Positions 1 through 10,010 of a stretch of DNA of 64,000 nt are shown here, one piece after another. Source of the DNA: Bacteroidales bacterium (GTDB lineage Bacteria; Bacteroidota; Bacteroidia; Bacteroidales; Muribaculaceae); the NCBI GenBank assembly GCA_022009815.1, contig CP091725.1, positions 2,418,001 through 2,482,000 on the forward strand. The letters run 5' to 3'. Position numbers and translations under genes: made by a program. The notes under the pieces were generated by a model, which was not told where the DNA came from, did no database searches, and worked only from the letters and a program-made list of their open reading frames with translations. The first letter of the stretch is position 1. The number at the start of each line of letters is the position of its first letter.

Positions 1-324
1 GTACATTTTGGCAATGCCATACAGCGTTTCACCGTTTTTTACTGTGTGCTTATGCTCTTTTGGACGAACGACTGCCTGCCGTTTGACATATGCGTCAACC
101 GGGAAATAAAGCACCTGATCTTTCTTTAAGCCGGTTGCAACCGAAGGGTTGTACTTTACGATATCCTCTTTAGGTATGTTCAACTCCCGGGCTATGCCGT
201 AAATAGTCTCTTTCTTTTGCACAATCCGGTAATAATAGTCAACGCCGCCTATGTTGCGTGTCGGCAGGTTCAATTGGGCAAAGCGGCTGCCGAGCAACTG
301 GCCAGAGTTATTGCAGCAATCCAT
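1..324 (-). CDS. LysM-domain protein, 3' end beyond window
   Basis: The reverse strand reads open from an ATG at 324 to the window edge (108 codons seen). One complete LysM-like unit is visible (YYRIVQKKETIYGIAREL then NIPKEDIVKYNP), and a second begins with HTVKNGETLYGIAKMY at the edge. LysM modules bind N-acetylglucosamine polymers such as peptidoglycan, so a cell-wall-associated role is likely. An in-frame stop lies just upstream of the ATG and an AGGA sits about 10 bases before it. No signal peptide is visible at this start, so the true N-terminus may lie upstream behind a frameshift. The C-terminal domain that would define the function lies outside the window. Confidence 0.75.
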   Translation of the reverse strand, partial: MDCCNNSGQLLGSRFAQLNLPTRNIGGVDYYYRIVQKKETIYGIARELNIPKEDIVKYNPSVATGLKKDQVLYFPVDAYVKRQAVVRPKEHKHTVKNGETLYGIAKMY

Positions 325-394
325 TGTCGTATCATTCCTTCAATCTTTTTGTTTTATGCAAAAATACGAAATAAATTAAATATCAAGGCGCAGG

Positions 395-2499
395 TTATGG
401 AATAATCACACGGTCTCCTATCAATTGTTTGCGAATTGCTCTGAGTTGAGACAGCTCTTGCATCAATTGCTCGACTCTGTTGATGTCGCCTGACGCTTGA
501 CATAGGAGCTTTATTTCTTCCTGAATTTCCTTGATGCGCTGAGACAACAGTGCGTCTTTCCACACGTTGAGAGACAACGACACCAGGTCACGAAGACGGT
601 CGTATTCCGATTCCATATCGGACAGTCTCGTGTGCACTTTGCTGAGTGGCTCTTTTTCTATGACAAGGTCCAACGTCGTTTGCCTGATTTCGTCATCCTG
701 GTCTGAACACAGTCTTTTTTCAAGATATTCTTTTTCAAAATCAATGAGTTTGTTTTTGAAATCTTTCTGTATTGACTCGACCAACCGTTCTTTCGCTTTT
801 CCAACTACGGTGTCTGACAATTGCGCTATCTGCACTTTTTCTTTCATTTCCTTGTCCAGACGATCTGCTTCGCCGGGCAGGTCTGCATAGAAGTCGGGGA
901 GGAAAGACAACGCTCGGTCAAAAATCTTTTTAAATGCCGGTACGCTGAAAGATATTGACTCGGATGTCAGTTCGACGTTTACCGCCTCCACAAGCGTGAC
1001 GTTGGAGAATCCGCCATCTGGGTTTTCAATCTCAAATAACTCATTGCACATGCCATATTTGGCAATATATCGGATGATGTCTGTCTCGTACATCCTCAGC
1101 GATTTGGATTTGACGGTTGCCGCATCCGACGGCTCTGTGCGTACGGTTGGAGAGGATGTTGTCTCGGGTTCTGTGGTACTTTTGCCAGAACGGTCTTTTG
1201 CCTTGATGCCCTTTGACGTTTTCTTCACCTCTTCGGCAAGTATCTTCTCGTCAATTTCGAAGCGCTTGCTGCATTCTTTTATGTAAACGGCGCGTGTGAT
1301 ATTTTCGGGGATGACAGAAATGGATTTTACAATGTCTTGTATCGCCTCGGATTTTTTTATAGGGTCGTTTTCAAGTCCTTCCAGAAGAATGGATGTCTTG
1401 AATTTTATGAAATCAGTCTCGTTGGCGTCAATAAATCCTTGAAACTCTGAAGCGTTGTGCTTTTTGGCGAAACTGTCGGGATCGTCGCCGTCAGGCAACA
1501 AAAGCACTTTGACGTTCAGACCTTCTGCCAAAAGCAGGTCGATGCCTCGCAGGGAGGCTTTGATGCCGGCCGAGTCGCCATCGTACAAGACGGTGATATT
1601 GTCTGTGAAGCGGTGAATCAGTCTTATCTGTCCTTCGGTGAGAGATGTGCCTGAAGACGCCACAACATTCTCGATGCCAGCTTGGTGCATTGACAAGACA
1701 TCTGTATAGCCTTCAACCAAGAAGCATTTGTCTTTTTTTACAATTGCCTGTTTGGCTTGGTACAATCCGTAAAGCTCGTTCTTTCTTGTAGATAATTGAT
1801 TCCGGAGAGTTTACGTATTTAGCGGGGTCTTTTTTCAATGTGCGACCGCCAAACGCTATTACCTTTCCGGCAATGTTGAGTACTGGGAACATGACTCTGC
1901 CTTTAAAACGGTCGTATACGCCGTGCTCTCCCTTGATACACAGTCCGGACTCTATGGCATACGTCGGATTATAGCCATTTTTTTTTGATGGCATTGTAGA
2001 GTTCCGACCGGCCTTCCATAGAATATCCAAGATGGAATTTCTTTATAGTTGAGTCGGTAAACTCGCGTTCGTAAAAATAAGAAAGGCCGACACTTCGTCC
2101 CTCGTCGGTGTTGAAAAGATTGTCTTCAAAATTTTTCAGTGCAAAATCATTCACGAGCAGCATATTCTCGCGTTCTGACTGTGCCTGCTTCTCTTCGTCT
2201 GTAAGCTCCCGTTCCTTTACCTCGATGTTGTATTTTTTTGCAAGATATTTCAGTGCCTCATAATACGACATCTGCTCATGCTCCATAATGAAATTGACTG
2301 GACTGCCACCCTTGCCGCAACTGAAACATTTGCATATGCCTTTTGATCGGGAGACGCTGAAGGAGGGCGTCTTCTCATTGTGAAAAGGGCAAAGCCCGAC
2401 ATAGTTGGAGCCACGACGTCGTAAATGCACGAAGTCGGAAACAACGTCTACAATGTCGGCTGCGTCAAGTATTTTGTCTACTGTCTCTTTGTCAATCAT
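395..2499 (-). CDS. dnaG: DNA primase DnaG (two frameshifts)
   Basis: Replicative primase that synthesises RNA primers at the fork. The N-terminal CHC2 zinc finger has C37-x2-H40-x17-C58-x2-C61, followed by the RNA polymerase core and a TOPRIM segment (VEGYTDVLSMHQAG), then a long helical C-terminus for helicase interaction. Three overlapping reading frames align end to end as one protein of about 700 residues. The frame changes near 1980, in a run of nine T, and again near 1783. Primase is essential and no second copy is seen, so these shifts are probably sequence errors. The gene lies downstream of galE on the same strand, separated by a terminator hairpin. Confidence 0.93.
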
Positions 2500-2521
2500 T
2501 CCGTATAGTGCAATTTTATAA

Positions 2522-2560
2522 AAGCCTTCATCCTTGGGAACGGCAAATGGATGAAGGCTT
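2522..2560 (-). terminator. Hairpin terminator between galE and dnaG
   Basis: A perfect 12-bp stem (AAGCCTTCATCC pairing with GGATGAAGGCTT) around a 15-base loop, just past the galE stop codon. In the minus-strand direction A/T-rich sequence follows. It would end galE transcription before dnaG. Confidence 0.6.
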
Positions 2561-2584
2561 GTTCGGTTAAATAAAAAGTATTAT

Positions 2585-3619
2585 TTACATAATTCCTTTC
2601 TCACGGAGGCGCAATTGCCATTTCCATGCAGACTTCATAGTGTCGGCAAGTGGAGTTTCAGTTTTCCAGCCAAGCACTGTGTTGGCTTTGTGCGGATTTG
2701 CCCAAACCTTTTCAATGTCGCCTTCTCTCCGTCCAACAATCTTGTGTGGCACAGCCACTCCAGTCGCAGTCTCAAATGTGTTGATGAGCTCAAGTACGGA
2801 AACGCCTGAACCTGTGCCAAGATTGAATATTTCAATCGGGTCGGTGTCGGGATTGTCAAGCATTCTGCTGATTGCAACGACATGGGCTTTTGCCAAATCC
2901 ACGACATTTATAAAGTCGCGGATGCATGACCCGTCGGGAGTGTCGTAATCATCGCCGAAAACGCTGAGCTCTTTGCGGATACCTATCGCCGTTTGTGTGA
3001 GATACGGAATCAAGTTCTGAGGCACTCCATTCGGTAACTCTCCGATTTCTGCACTCGGATGCGCTCCGACAGGATTGAAATAGCGGAGGATGATGCTCTT
3101 GTATCCCACGCCGGAATTGATTGCGTCAGTGATTATTTCCTCGCTGATTTGCTTGGTGTTGCCATATGGAGAAGTTGCCTTCTTTATAGGGGCATTTTCA
3201 TCAACAGGATTCTTGTCGGGCTCACCATAAACTGTGCATGATGAAGAGAATACGATTCCTTTGACGTTATATTCGGGCATCAGCTCCAGCAGGTTGGTGA
3301 GAGTGTTCAGATTGTTGCGATAGTAGAGCAGCGGTTTATGTACAGATTCACCGACAGCCTTGCTTGCTGCGAAATTTATGATGCCGCAGATGTCGGGATA
3401 TGTGTCAAACAAATTTCGGAGAGCAGCTATGTCGGTACAGTCCGCTTCTACAAAATCCGGACGGATGTGTGTTATGTTCTCAATTCCATCAAGGACATCT
3501 ATGTTGCTGTTTGACAGGTTGTCAATGATGACCACTTCATACCCTGCATTTTGCAGTTCAACTACGGTGTGAGAGCCAATGTAGCCTGTTCCACCTGTGA
3601 CAAGAATGCGTTTTTTCAT
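2585..3619 (-). CDS. galE: UDP-glucose 4-epimerase GalE
   Basis: Interconverts UDP-glucose and UDP-galactose, supplying sugar nucleotides for surface polysaccharides and the Leloir pathway; cytosolic. It is a short-chain dehydrogenase/reductase of 344 residues, normal for the family. The NAD-binding motif G9-x-x-G12-x-x-G15 (GGTGYIGSHT) is followed by D33 for the ribose contact and the catalytic pair Y152-x3-K156 (SPYGNTK), with the conserved serines of SSSCTVYG before them. The reading frame is intact. A TACATTTG element about 20 bases upstream fits the Bacteroidetes -7 box. It sits between the sugar transporter and dnaG, each unit bounded by hairpins, so it is probably monocistronic. Confidence 0.95.
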   Translation of the reverse strand: MKKRILVTGGTGYIGSHTVVELQNAGYEVVIIDNLSNSNIDVLDGIENITHIRPDFVEADCTDIAALRNLFDTYPDICGIINFAASKAVGESVHKPLLYYRNNLNTLTNLLELMPEYNVKGIVFSSSCTVYGEPDKNPVDENAPIKKATSPYGNTKQISEEIITDAINSGVGYKSIILRYFNPVGAHPSAEIGELPNGVPQNLIPYLTQTAIGIRKELSVFGDDYDTPDGSCIRDFINVVDLAKAHVVAISRMLDNPDTDPIEIFNLGTGSGVSVLELINTFETATGVAVPHKIVGRREGDIEKVWANPHKANTVLGWKTETPLADTMKSAWKWQLRLREKGIM

Positions 3620-3638
3620 ATAATGCTAAATTTTTCTA

Positions 3639-3646
3639 CAAATGTA
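3639..3646 (-). promoter_or_regulatory. Candidate -7 box for galE
   Basis: Reads TACATTTG on the minus strand, matching the Bacteroidetes sigma-ABfr -7 consensus TAnnTTTG. It lies about 20 bases before the galE ATG. No clear upstream TTTG partner was found at the usual distance. Confidence 0.45.
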
Positions 3647-3742
3647 GTGAAGTTTTTCGATATTCAGAAAGATATCCAGTAAAACTATGGGGTGTTTCCT
3701 CTGAAAATCGTTCTTGTTTTTTATTAGAAGAACGTTGAAAAG

Positions 3743-3788
3743 AAACTGCGCTATGGAAGTTTTATGAATGACTTCCATAGCGCAGTTT
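3743..3788 (-). terminator. Terminator after MFS transporter
   Basis: An 18-bp perfect stem (AAACTGCGCTATGGAAGT and its complement) around a 10-base loop, between the transporter stop and galE. A-rich and T-rich flanks make it usable in either direction. Its position fits termination of the minus-strand transporter transcript. Confidence 0.7.
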
Positions 3789-3829
3789 TGACATTTTGGA
3801 AACTCTTGTTTCGAAAAAGCCGAATCCTG

Positions 3830-5142
3830 TTATCTATTGTTTTTAATTGCAAAAACGCATATAGCTCCAGCTAAGAGCAATGCGCCGGAAACAATCATCA
3901 TGCTGCTTTGGTGAGATCCAATCAAATTGAGGACGCCACCGCCGCAGACTGCTGCAAAAATTTGAGGAATGCAGATTGTTCCATTGAAGAGGCCTAAATA
4001 CGCGCCCATATGTCCGTATCCTTGCAGGGCGTTGGTTACAAATGCGAATGGCATAGCAAGCATAGCTGCCCATCCGGCGCCAACCATCAGGAACGGAATG
4101 AATTGCATATACTGGTCGTGCAGGAACGGAATCATGCAGAAGCCAATCGCACCGATAGCCAAACTTAAAGCGTAAGCCATTTGGCGTTTTTGAATTGAGG
4201 AAGGACAATGGCCCAGAGCACGCTTCCTACAGCTTGCACGGCGAAAAGGATTCCGACCCAGTTGCCTGCCTCTTGAAACTCGGCGGAAGTAGGGTCGGTT
4301 GTGTCCCATACGGTTTCGGCGATAGCGCCTGTTGAGTAGTTCCAAAGGTATAGGAATCCTGCCCAGCAGAAAAATTGAACCACCCCGACTTTCCAGAATG
4401 TGGATGGAGCTTTGCTCAACAAGGAAATCCAAGATGCGCTGTCTTTGTCGGATTCAGATTCGTTTATGACTGCGCCGTTGTATTCTGCGTATTGCTTCGG
4501 GTTCCATTCCCGTACTTTCATAGTTGTGTAAATCACACATAAAATCAAAATGGCTGCTCCAATATAGAATGACCAAATTACAGAATCAGGCACAACGCCT
4601 TTTTCGGCTGTGTTGCTAATGCCGATAAACGTGAACAAGAATGGAAAAATATATCCAGCCACAGAGCCTGCGTTACACAGGAAGCTTTGGATAGAATAGG
4701 CTTTTGCCTTTTGTTTCTCATTAACCATGTCGCCGACCAGCATTTTGAATGGCTGCATTGCCATATTGATGCTTGTGTCGAGAAACATAAGAGCCACCAA
4801 TCCGAAAACCATCGCACCGCTTACTGTCAAACCAAACGATCCTGCGTTTGGAAGCAGGCACATGACGAGTACTGCCGCGGTAGCGCCAATAAACAAATAC
4901 GGGATTCGACGTCCGAACCGACACCAAGTCTTGTCGCTCAGTGATCCAACGATTGGCTGCACAATGATTCCCATCAGAGGCGGGAGAATCCAGAAATAAC
5001 TCAAACTGTGCGGGTCAGCGCCCAAAGTGGCAAAGATGCGGGAAATGTTGGCGCTTTGAAGTGCGTATGCAATTTGCACGCCAAAAAAACCGAAACTAAT
5101 GTTCCATAGTTTCCAAAAACTTAAATCAGGTTTAGCCTTCAT
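3830..5142 (-). CDS. MFS sugar transporter, GPH/SLC45-like (one frameshift)
   Basis: Inner-membrane transporter with about twelve hydrophobic segments. The first half carries the MFS loop 2-3 signature in the form GSLSDKTWCRFGRRIPY, typical of the glycoside-pentoside-hexuronide and SLC45-like sugar carriers that Bacteroidales use for maltose or oligosaccharides. The N-terminal frame ends near 4165 and the C-terminal half continues in another frame from about 4185; together they give roughly 435 residues, normal length. The shift falls beside an A/T homopolymer and is probably an error. A malQ gene lies 33 kb away, compatible with maltodextrin use, but the substrate is inferred. A TACCTTTG box lies 85 bases upstream. 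Confidence 0.82.
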
Positions 5143-5226
5143 GCTTATTAAATCTTAATTGATGCAACAATATAAGTGAACCAGGGATGGCACATAGGAA
5201 AGTCTCCCTGACATTCAACAACGATG

Positions 5227-5234
5227 CAAAGGTA
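5227..5234 (-). promoter_or_regulatory. Candidate -7 box for MFS transporter
   Basis: TACCTTTG on the minus strand (TAnnTTTG consensus), about 85 bases before the transporter ATG. It places the transporter's upstream region inside the gap before cassette C1, so C1 begins less than 100 bases beyond this promoter. Confidence 0.5.
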
Positions 5235-5325
5235 TAAAATTTGAGTTAGAAATATATGCGTTTTACTGAAAAAAACATCCACAAAGGTGCTTTTTTGTCA
5301 AAATTGCCAGAATCGTTGACATAAG

Positions 5326-8300
5326 ATGTATGTAAGACTGCTGACAAACAACATCTTGTCGGAGAAGGCAGTCGGCAAGAGCGAGAGCAAGGATGTGCAT
5401 CTTGCAGTGCTTAGGGTATTGCCCGAAGTCATACGTGAGAGTGTTGACGCAGACGCAAGCAGTAAGAGCGTCATCATATACGACCCGGCTACTGGAGAGA
5501 AAAAGATGGTGTCACCGACTGCGGTTGACGGCATAGAGTCGCTTGGCGAGGTCAAGACGGCAGAGCAGAGAGAGGCGGAGATAAACGCACGTATGCAGGA
5601 CACCATCCAAAGTGGTAAGGATTGGCTGGAGGGTAACGTAGCCAACCCTGTCGGTATGCAGATACAATTGGGTGACGGACGTATCGCCACCATAGAGGCG
5701 ATGCACGAGGACGGCAAGTCAGCCATAGCGACACTCCCTGACGGCACTCAGTTCCTGGTGCCAAAAGACGTATTGCAGAGGATCGTCAACAACGGGCAGT
5801 ATGCGGATTACAAAGCGAGGAGAGATGCCGAGGCAGGCAAACGAGAGGCAGAGCAAGGCACCGAGAGCGCACCGGAGACAGCCACGGAAGGCGGACAGCC
5901 ATTGCCGGAGGAGGCTTCCCCTAAAGAGGAGGAGAGCAGAGAGTATGCGCAAGGAGACGTGTTTGATGTCGTTGTGGACGGCAATAAGATGCACGCAGAG
6001 ATAGTGTCACCAAAGGACGCAGACGGCAGGTTCGTTGTCAATGTGGATGATGGCGAGTCTATGCGCACTCTGTATGTCACCCCTGAGGAGTTGGCTGCAA
6101 TGGAATACAGGGAGGAGCCATCGGCAAAGGCGGAAGAGACAAGGCTTGCCACCGAGGGCTCCTCTGAAAAGGCATTGGAGAGAGGAGAGCAACCGACAGA
6201 AGAACACACCCCGACTGCGCTTGAGCGTATTCCGAGAGACGAAAAAGGCAACGCTCAATTTCACGATGTTGACACCGAGACCGCTTGGGATGGTCTCGTG
6301 GAGATGTCGGGCAACGAGGAAACTGCACACAAGGTGGCGGAAGCATCGCTCGCCAATGCCGAGAGAAAACTGAAGGCGGCAAAGGCGCTGAAGGAGAAAG
6401 GAGATACCCCGGAAGAATTGTTGCAGTCAATCAAGGAAAATGAGGCGGCAGTGGCAGAGGCACAGAGAGTGGTTGACGCTTGGAAAGCCATCGCAGGCGA
6501 GAAGTCACGCAGAGAGGAAGCCGCCAAGGCGGAAGCGGAGCGCATAGAGACCGAGAAGGCGGAGGCGGAAAGGAAAGCCGCTGAGGAGCGTGAACGTGCC
6601 GAGAAAGAGGAGAAGGCTCGCATTGAGGCAGAGAAGAAAGAGGCAGAGAGGATTGCCGCAGAAAAGGCGGAGGAAGCTCGTGTTGAAGCCGAAAGAAAGG
6701 CAGAGGAGGAGCGTATTGCTAAGCAGAAGACTGAGGAGGAGGTTGGCAACCCGAAGATTGACAAGCAGGGGAATCCAATTGACGCTGAAGGCAGACTGAT
6801 AACTGAGAAAGTTGAAGACATCAGCGATTTGTCGGACGATGATTTCAACAATCCTACACGTTCTGTTGAGCTTCCGAAGATACCTAAGAATGTCGATGAC
6901 GCACTCGGTGCGAACGGCAAGCCTGTTATTATCAAGAAGAATATATTCGAACGGAACAAGAACGCTCATTCAGACTTAACGGCAGAGCAGAGCCGAGAAA
7001 TACTTAAAACAGCGCTGTACTCGGCTGATTTGTATGCTAAGAACCAAAAATCCAAGCGCCCGTTCAATTGGGTAATTATCAAAACAAAAGACCACGATGG
7101 TAAAAACAAACTTGTTCTCTTGGAAGTTAACGACAACAAGGACAATGTGGAAATTGTGCATTGGCACTATCTTGATGACCGAGGCCTTGAAAAAATAAAA
7201 AAGCAAGCCGAACGTGAGGGCGGGCAACTCCTCATACTGCCTTCCGAAAAAGAAGAGGCTGGCGCCCTTTCCAGCCGTACATCCGACTTGCCTGCTGACA
7301 AAGGTAGCGAAGTCGGAGGAGAAAAGCAAGAGGCTGAGAAAAAAAGACCCGCTCCGCTATCGGAGCGGATAGAAGATGTCGGAGAGAAGATTGGCGATGC
7401 GAGGAAGGATGTCTGGAAGGAAATAATTGCCAGGATCAAGAATAAAAAACAAGGGATTGAAGAAGCGTTGAAGAAGAGCTCTGCGGGCAAGTTGTTCTCT
7501 TCGTTGTTTGACGAGAAGGAGTTGCTTGAAAGCGGTGTGTCGAATGAGGTCGTGACATTCATCTCAGCGGTAAAGGGCAGTCTTGGAACGAAACCGAGGT
7601 CTTTGTCCAAATTAAAGATGTGGATCAATAAAGTATTGCACCAATATGATATGTGCGAACAGGCATTGGAGAATTGGGAATCCGTCAAGAAGAAGATTGA
7701 CGAATGGAAGTACTATAGCCAACCGTTCTATATGTACCGCGCGGCAATGGCAGTCGGAGGATATGAAAGTGGACATGATGTAGGCAACGCCGAATTGTGG
7801 CAGATTGCTGACGGGTATAGTGATGGAAAGTCCGTAGCCGGGCAATGGTGTGTCCGTAAAGCTGGAGCCTATGATGGAATTTATAAGACTTACGAGGAAG
7901 CAGCCGAGGCTCTGAAGAAATTCGCAGGAGAGAACGCTGCGGTTGACGGCAAAGGGAAACGCAAGGAAGTGAAACTTGCGATATACAAAAGGCGGACGGA
8001 CGGCACTATGTTCATAGCTCCAGAAGGAAAGCCGGATGTGATAATTCAGGACGGATTCAAGACTTTATACGAAGCATCTGCATATAAGAAGGAGCATTAT
8101 GCAGAGATGCAGGAGCGTTATCGGACGTTGATGGATGGCATCAAACCGAAATTCAACGAGAACAGGGAGCGCAAAGGGCGCGACTGGCGCGGCGGCAAGG
8201 ATGTGTCGGCGGAGGATTTCCGGGAAGCGTTTGACTTCCGAGGAGTGGAGTTCGGCAACTGGATGCAGCAGAAGGACAGACGCCAGGCGTTGAACGAATG

Positions 8301-9111
8301 CTACGACTCTCTTATGGACTTGGCGATGGTCTGCGGAGTGTCGCCGAAGGCGTTGTCGCTTGGAGGGAAGTTGGCAATGGCATTCGGTGCGAGAGGAGTT
8401 GGAAAATTCAACGCTCATTACGAGCCGGATAAGGTTGTGATAAACCTTACAAAGACCAAAGGTGCAGGAAGCCTTGCGCACGAATGGTTCCACGCCATTG
8501 ACAATTATTTCAATATGCAAGGTTGGGACGAATTTGCCACAGAAAGCACGCGGAACGTTGAACGCAAGGAAATGGCTGAAGCGTGGAAGGATTTGGTGCG
8601 TGCGATAAACGGAAGTGATTATTTCAAGCGGTCCGACAAATACGCCCGTCTTAAAGGCTCCAGATATTGGATTGAACCGACTGAGCTTGGAGCGAGAGCG
8701 TTTGCGGTGTGGGTTGAGAACAGACTGTCGAAGTACGGCACGATAAACGACTATCTCGCCAACAATCCACGTCTAGTGGATGAGAAGGCAAGCGACGCAG
8801 AAAAGAAATATGCACCGTACCCATTCGACAAGGACGCTGACTGGATGGACGAGAAATTCGGCAGGTTGTTCGAGGTGATGCAGGAGCGTGTCGACGAGGA
8901 GACAGGTAAGCACATTCTGTACAGCAGAAATAAAGCTGCCGGGCACGAGAAGACGGAGTTGACAGCGGAGGAACGGGAACTGAGGGACAACCTTGTGGAG
9001 CGTATGCGCAAGGGAGGACTTGACGTGGTGACCGATTCGGAAGAGATGCAGAGAGTCATAGACAGACTGAACGGAAGAGGACGGTTAAGCGGCAGACAAA
9101 TCAGCACTTGA
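5326..9111 (+). CDS. Polyvalent protein cassette C1, N-terminal part
   Basis: A 1261-residue open frame, the first third of a giant protein continued in two further frames to 13925. It starts inside what looks like a conserved domain (AVGKSESKDVHLAVLRVLPE), so the true N-terminus is probably missing. In order: two short beta-rich repeats (about 95-260); an Ala/Glu/Lys-rich coiled coil (about 345-480); a candidate nuclease-like module (about 520-640); an LPD5-like segment (DVGEKIGDARKD, about 685); and an LPD1-like domain with HEWFH near residue 1052, an HExxH metallopeptidase-type motif. These LPD domains are known from large polyvalent proteins of phages and conjugative elements, thought to be delivered with DNA to counter host defences. 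The domain names come from recall of motifs. The stop at 9111 is the same frameshift seen in C3. Confidence 0.8.
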   Translation: MYVRLLTNNILSEKAVGKSESKDVHLAVLRVLPEVIRESVDADASSKSVIIYDPATGEKKMVSPTAVDGIESLGEVKTAEQREAEINARMQDTIQSGKDWLEGNVANPVGMQIQLGDGRIATIEAMHEDGKSAIATLPDGTQFLVPKDVLQRIVNNGQYADYKARRDAEAGKREAEQGTESAPETATEGGQPLPEEASPKEEESREYAQGDVFDVVVDGNKMHAEIVSPKDADGRFVVNVDDGESMRTLYVTPEELAAMEYREEPSAKAEETRLATEGSSEKALERGEQPTEEHTPTALERIPRDEKGNAQFHDVDTETAWDGLVEMSGNEETAHKVAEASLANAERKLKAAKALKEKGDTPEELLQSIKENEAAVAEAQRVVDAWKAIAGEKSRREEAAKAEAERIETEKAEAERKAAEERERAEKEEKARIEAEKKEAERIAAEKAEEARVEAERKAEEERIAKQKTEEEVGNPKIDKQGNPIDAEGRLITEKVEDISDLSDDDFNNPTRSVELPKIPKNVDDALGANGKPVIIKKNIFERNKNAHSDLTAEQSREILKTALYSADLYAKNQKSKRPFNWVIIKTKDHDGKNKLVLLEVNDNKDNVEIVHWHYLDDRGLEKIKKQAEREGGQLLILPSEKEEAGALSSRTSDLPADKGSEVGGEKQEAEKKRPAPLSERIEDVGEKIGDARKDVWKEIIARIKNKKQGIEEALKKSSAGKLFSSLFDEKELLESGVSNEVVTFISAVKGSLGTKPRSLSKLKMWINKVLHQYDMCEQALENWESVKKKIDEWKYYSQPFYMYRAAMAVGGYESGHDVGNAELWQIADGYSDGKSVAGQWCVRKAGAYDGIYKTYEEAAEALKKFAGENAAVDGKGKRKEVKLAIYKRRTDGTMFIAPEGKPDVIIQDGFKTLYEASAYKKEHYAEMQERYRTLMDGIKPKFNENRERKGRDWRGGKDVSAEDFREAFDFRGVEFGNWMQQKDRRQALNECYDSLMDLAMVCGVSPKALSLGGKLAMAFGARGVGKFNAHYEPDKVVINLTKTKGAGSLAHEWFHAIDNYFNMQGWDEFATESTRNVERKEMAEAWKDLVRAINGSDYFKRSDKYARLKGSRYWIEPTELGARAFAVWVENRLSKYGTINDYLANNPRLVDEKASDAEKKYAPYPFDKDADWMDEKFGRLFEVMQERVDEETGKHILYSRNKAAGHEKTELTAEERELRDNLVERMRKGGLDVVTDSEEMQRVIDRLNGRGRLSGRQIST

Positions 9112-9970
9112 AACCGCGACGATAGCAGCCGAAGCCACTAATAATGCCACTGTCATTTCAAGTGCTGACGGAGCAAAAATACAAAACAATCTTGGAACAC
9201 TTGCAACAAATTATGAGAAAATTGCAAACAAGACAAGAGGTTTTATAACAGACTTGTCACGCGCACTCGGTTTAAAACAACACGGAGCAAGCCAATATGG
9301 GACTTTTGAGGCGCCCGATGGCAAACGGATAACCATTCGTGTAAGCAACCATAACGCACGAGTGTCCAACTTTGACAAAAATAATGAGAGCGAGGGAATA
9401 AGCATTGTTATTTCAAGCCACAAAAACAAAGGCTTGCACAATGACGGCAACGCCCATATCATAGAATATTTCTACCCAAAACGTGCGCTTGAAAACGCAG
9501 AAGGCAAGCCTTTGGCAGAGATGATCCGTTCGGTATCTGACGTATTGGCTGGTGGAGAGTTCAAAGACACGACAGGCTTGGCCGAGCGCGAGGAGGTTAA
9601 CGGCAGTTCAGTCCGTGAGCATCGTGTGTACCACGGCAGCGGAGCGGACTTCGATGTTTTCGACCACTCGCATATGGGCGAGGGCGAAGGCGCGCAGGCT
9701 TACGGCTGGGGTACTTATGTGACCGAGGTGGAAGGTATCGGCAGGACGTATGCGGAACAGAATGCGACAACGCACAATGATGCTTTACGTGCATTGCAAC
9801 ACGATGTAGATGCTATATCTGACCAACTTAGCAGACACCGGGATGATTTGAAGTATGACGAAGAACAGTTAAAACGTGCTAACGAATGGAGAGCCGAGGC
9901 TGAACTTGACTATGAATTGTTCAAAGATGAAGCCGAGAAATTAAAGGAAATATGGGGAGGCTTCTCCTGA
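9112..9970 (+). pseudogene. Cassette C1 middle part: LPD domain and ART start, frame-shifted
   Basis: From about 9104 the sequence reads open in the next frame (starting ALETATIAAEATNN) and has no credible start codon, so it is the continuation of the preceding protein. It holds a polyvalent-protein-associated domain (GTFEAPDGKRITIRVSNHNA, then DGNAHIIEYFYPKRALEN), then the first half of an ADP-ribosyltransferase-like domain of the ART-PolyVal type (VYHGSGADFDVFDHS, GEGAQAYGWGTYV). A coiled-coil insertion (SDQLSRHRDDLKYDEEQL) follows. A second shift near 9950, where two A are missing compared with C2 at 25561, moves to the third frame. The first shift is shared with C3; the second is unique and could be a sequence error. 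Confidence 0.75.
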
Positions 9971-10010
9971 ATACCGAAACCATCTGTTTAATGACATCTA
10001 TACAGATGAA

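Noticed and set aside
6261..6959. Long serine/alanine-rich reverse-strand reading frames opposite the coiled coil (also 22676-23146 and 53065-53523)
   Set aside because: They mirror the biased codon use of the Ala/Glu/Lys-rich coding strand and have no promoter, start context or recognisable family.
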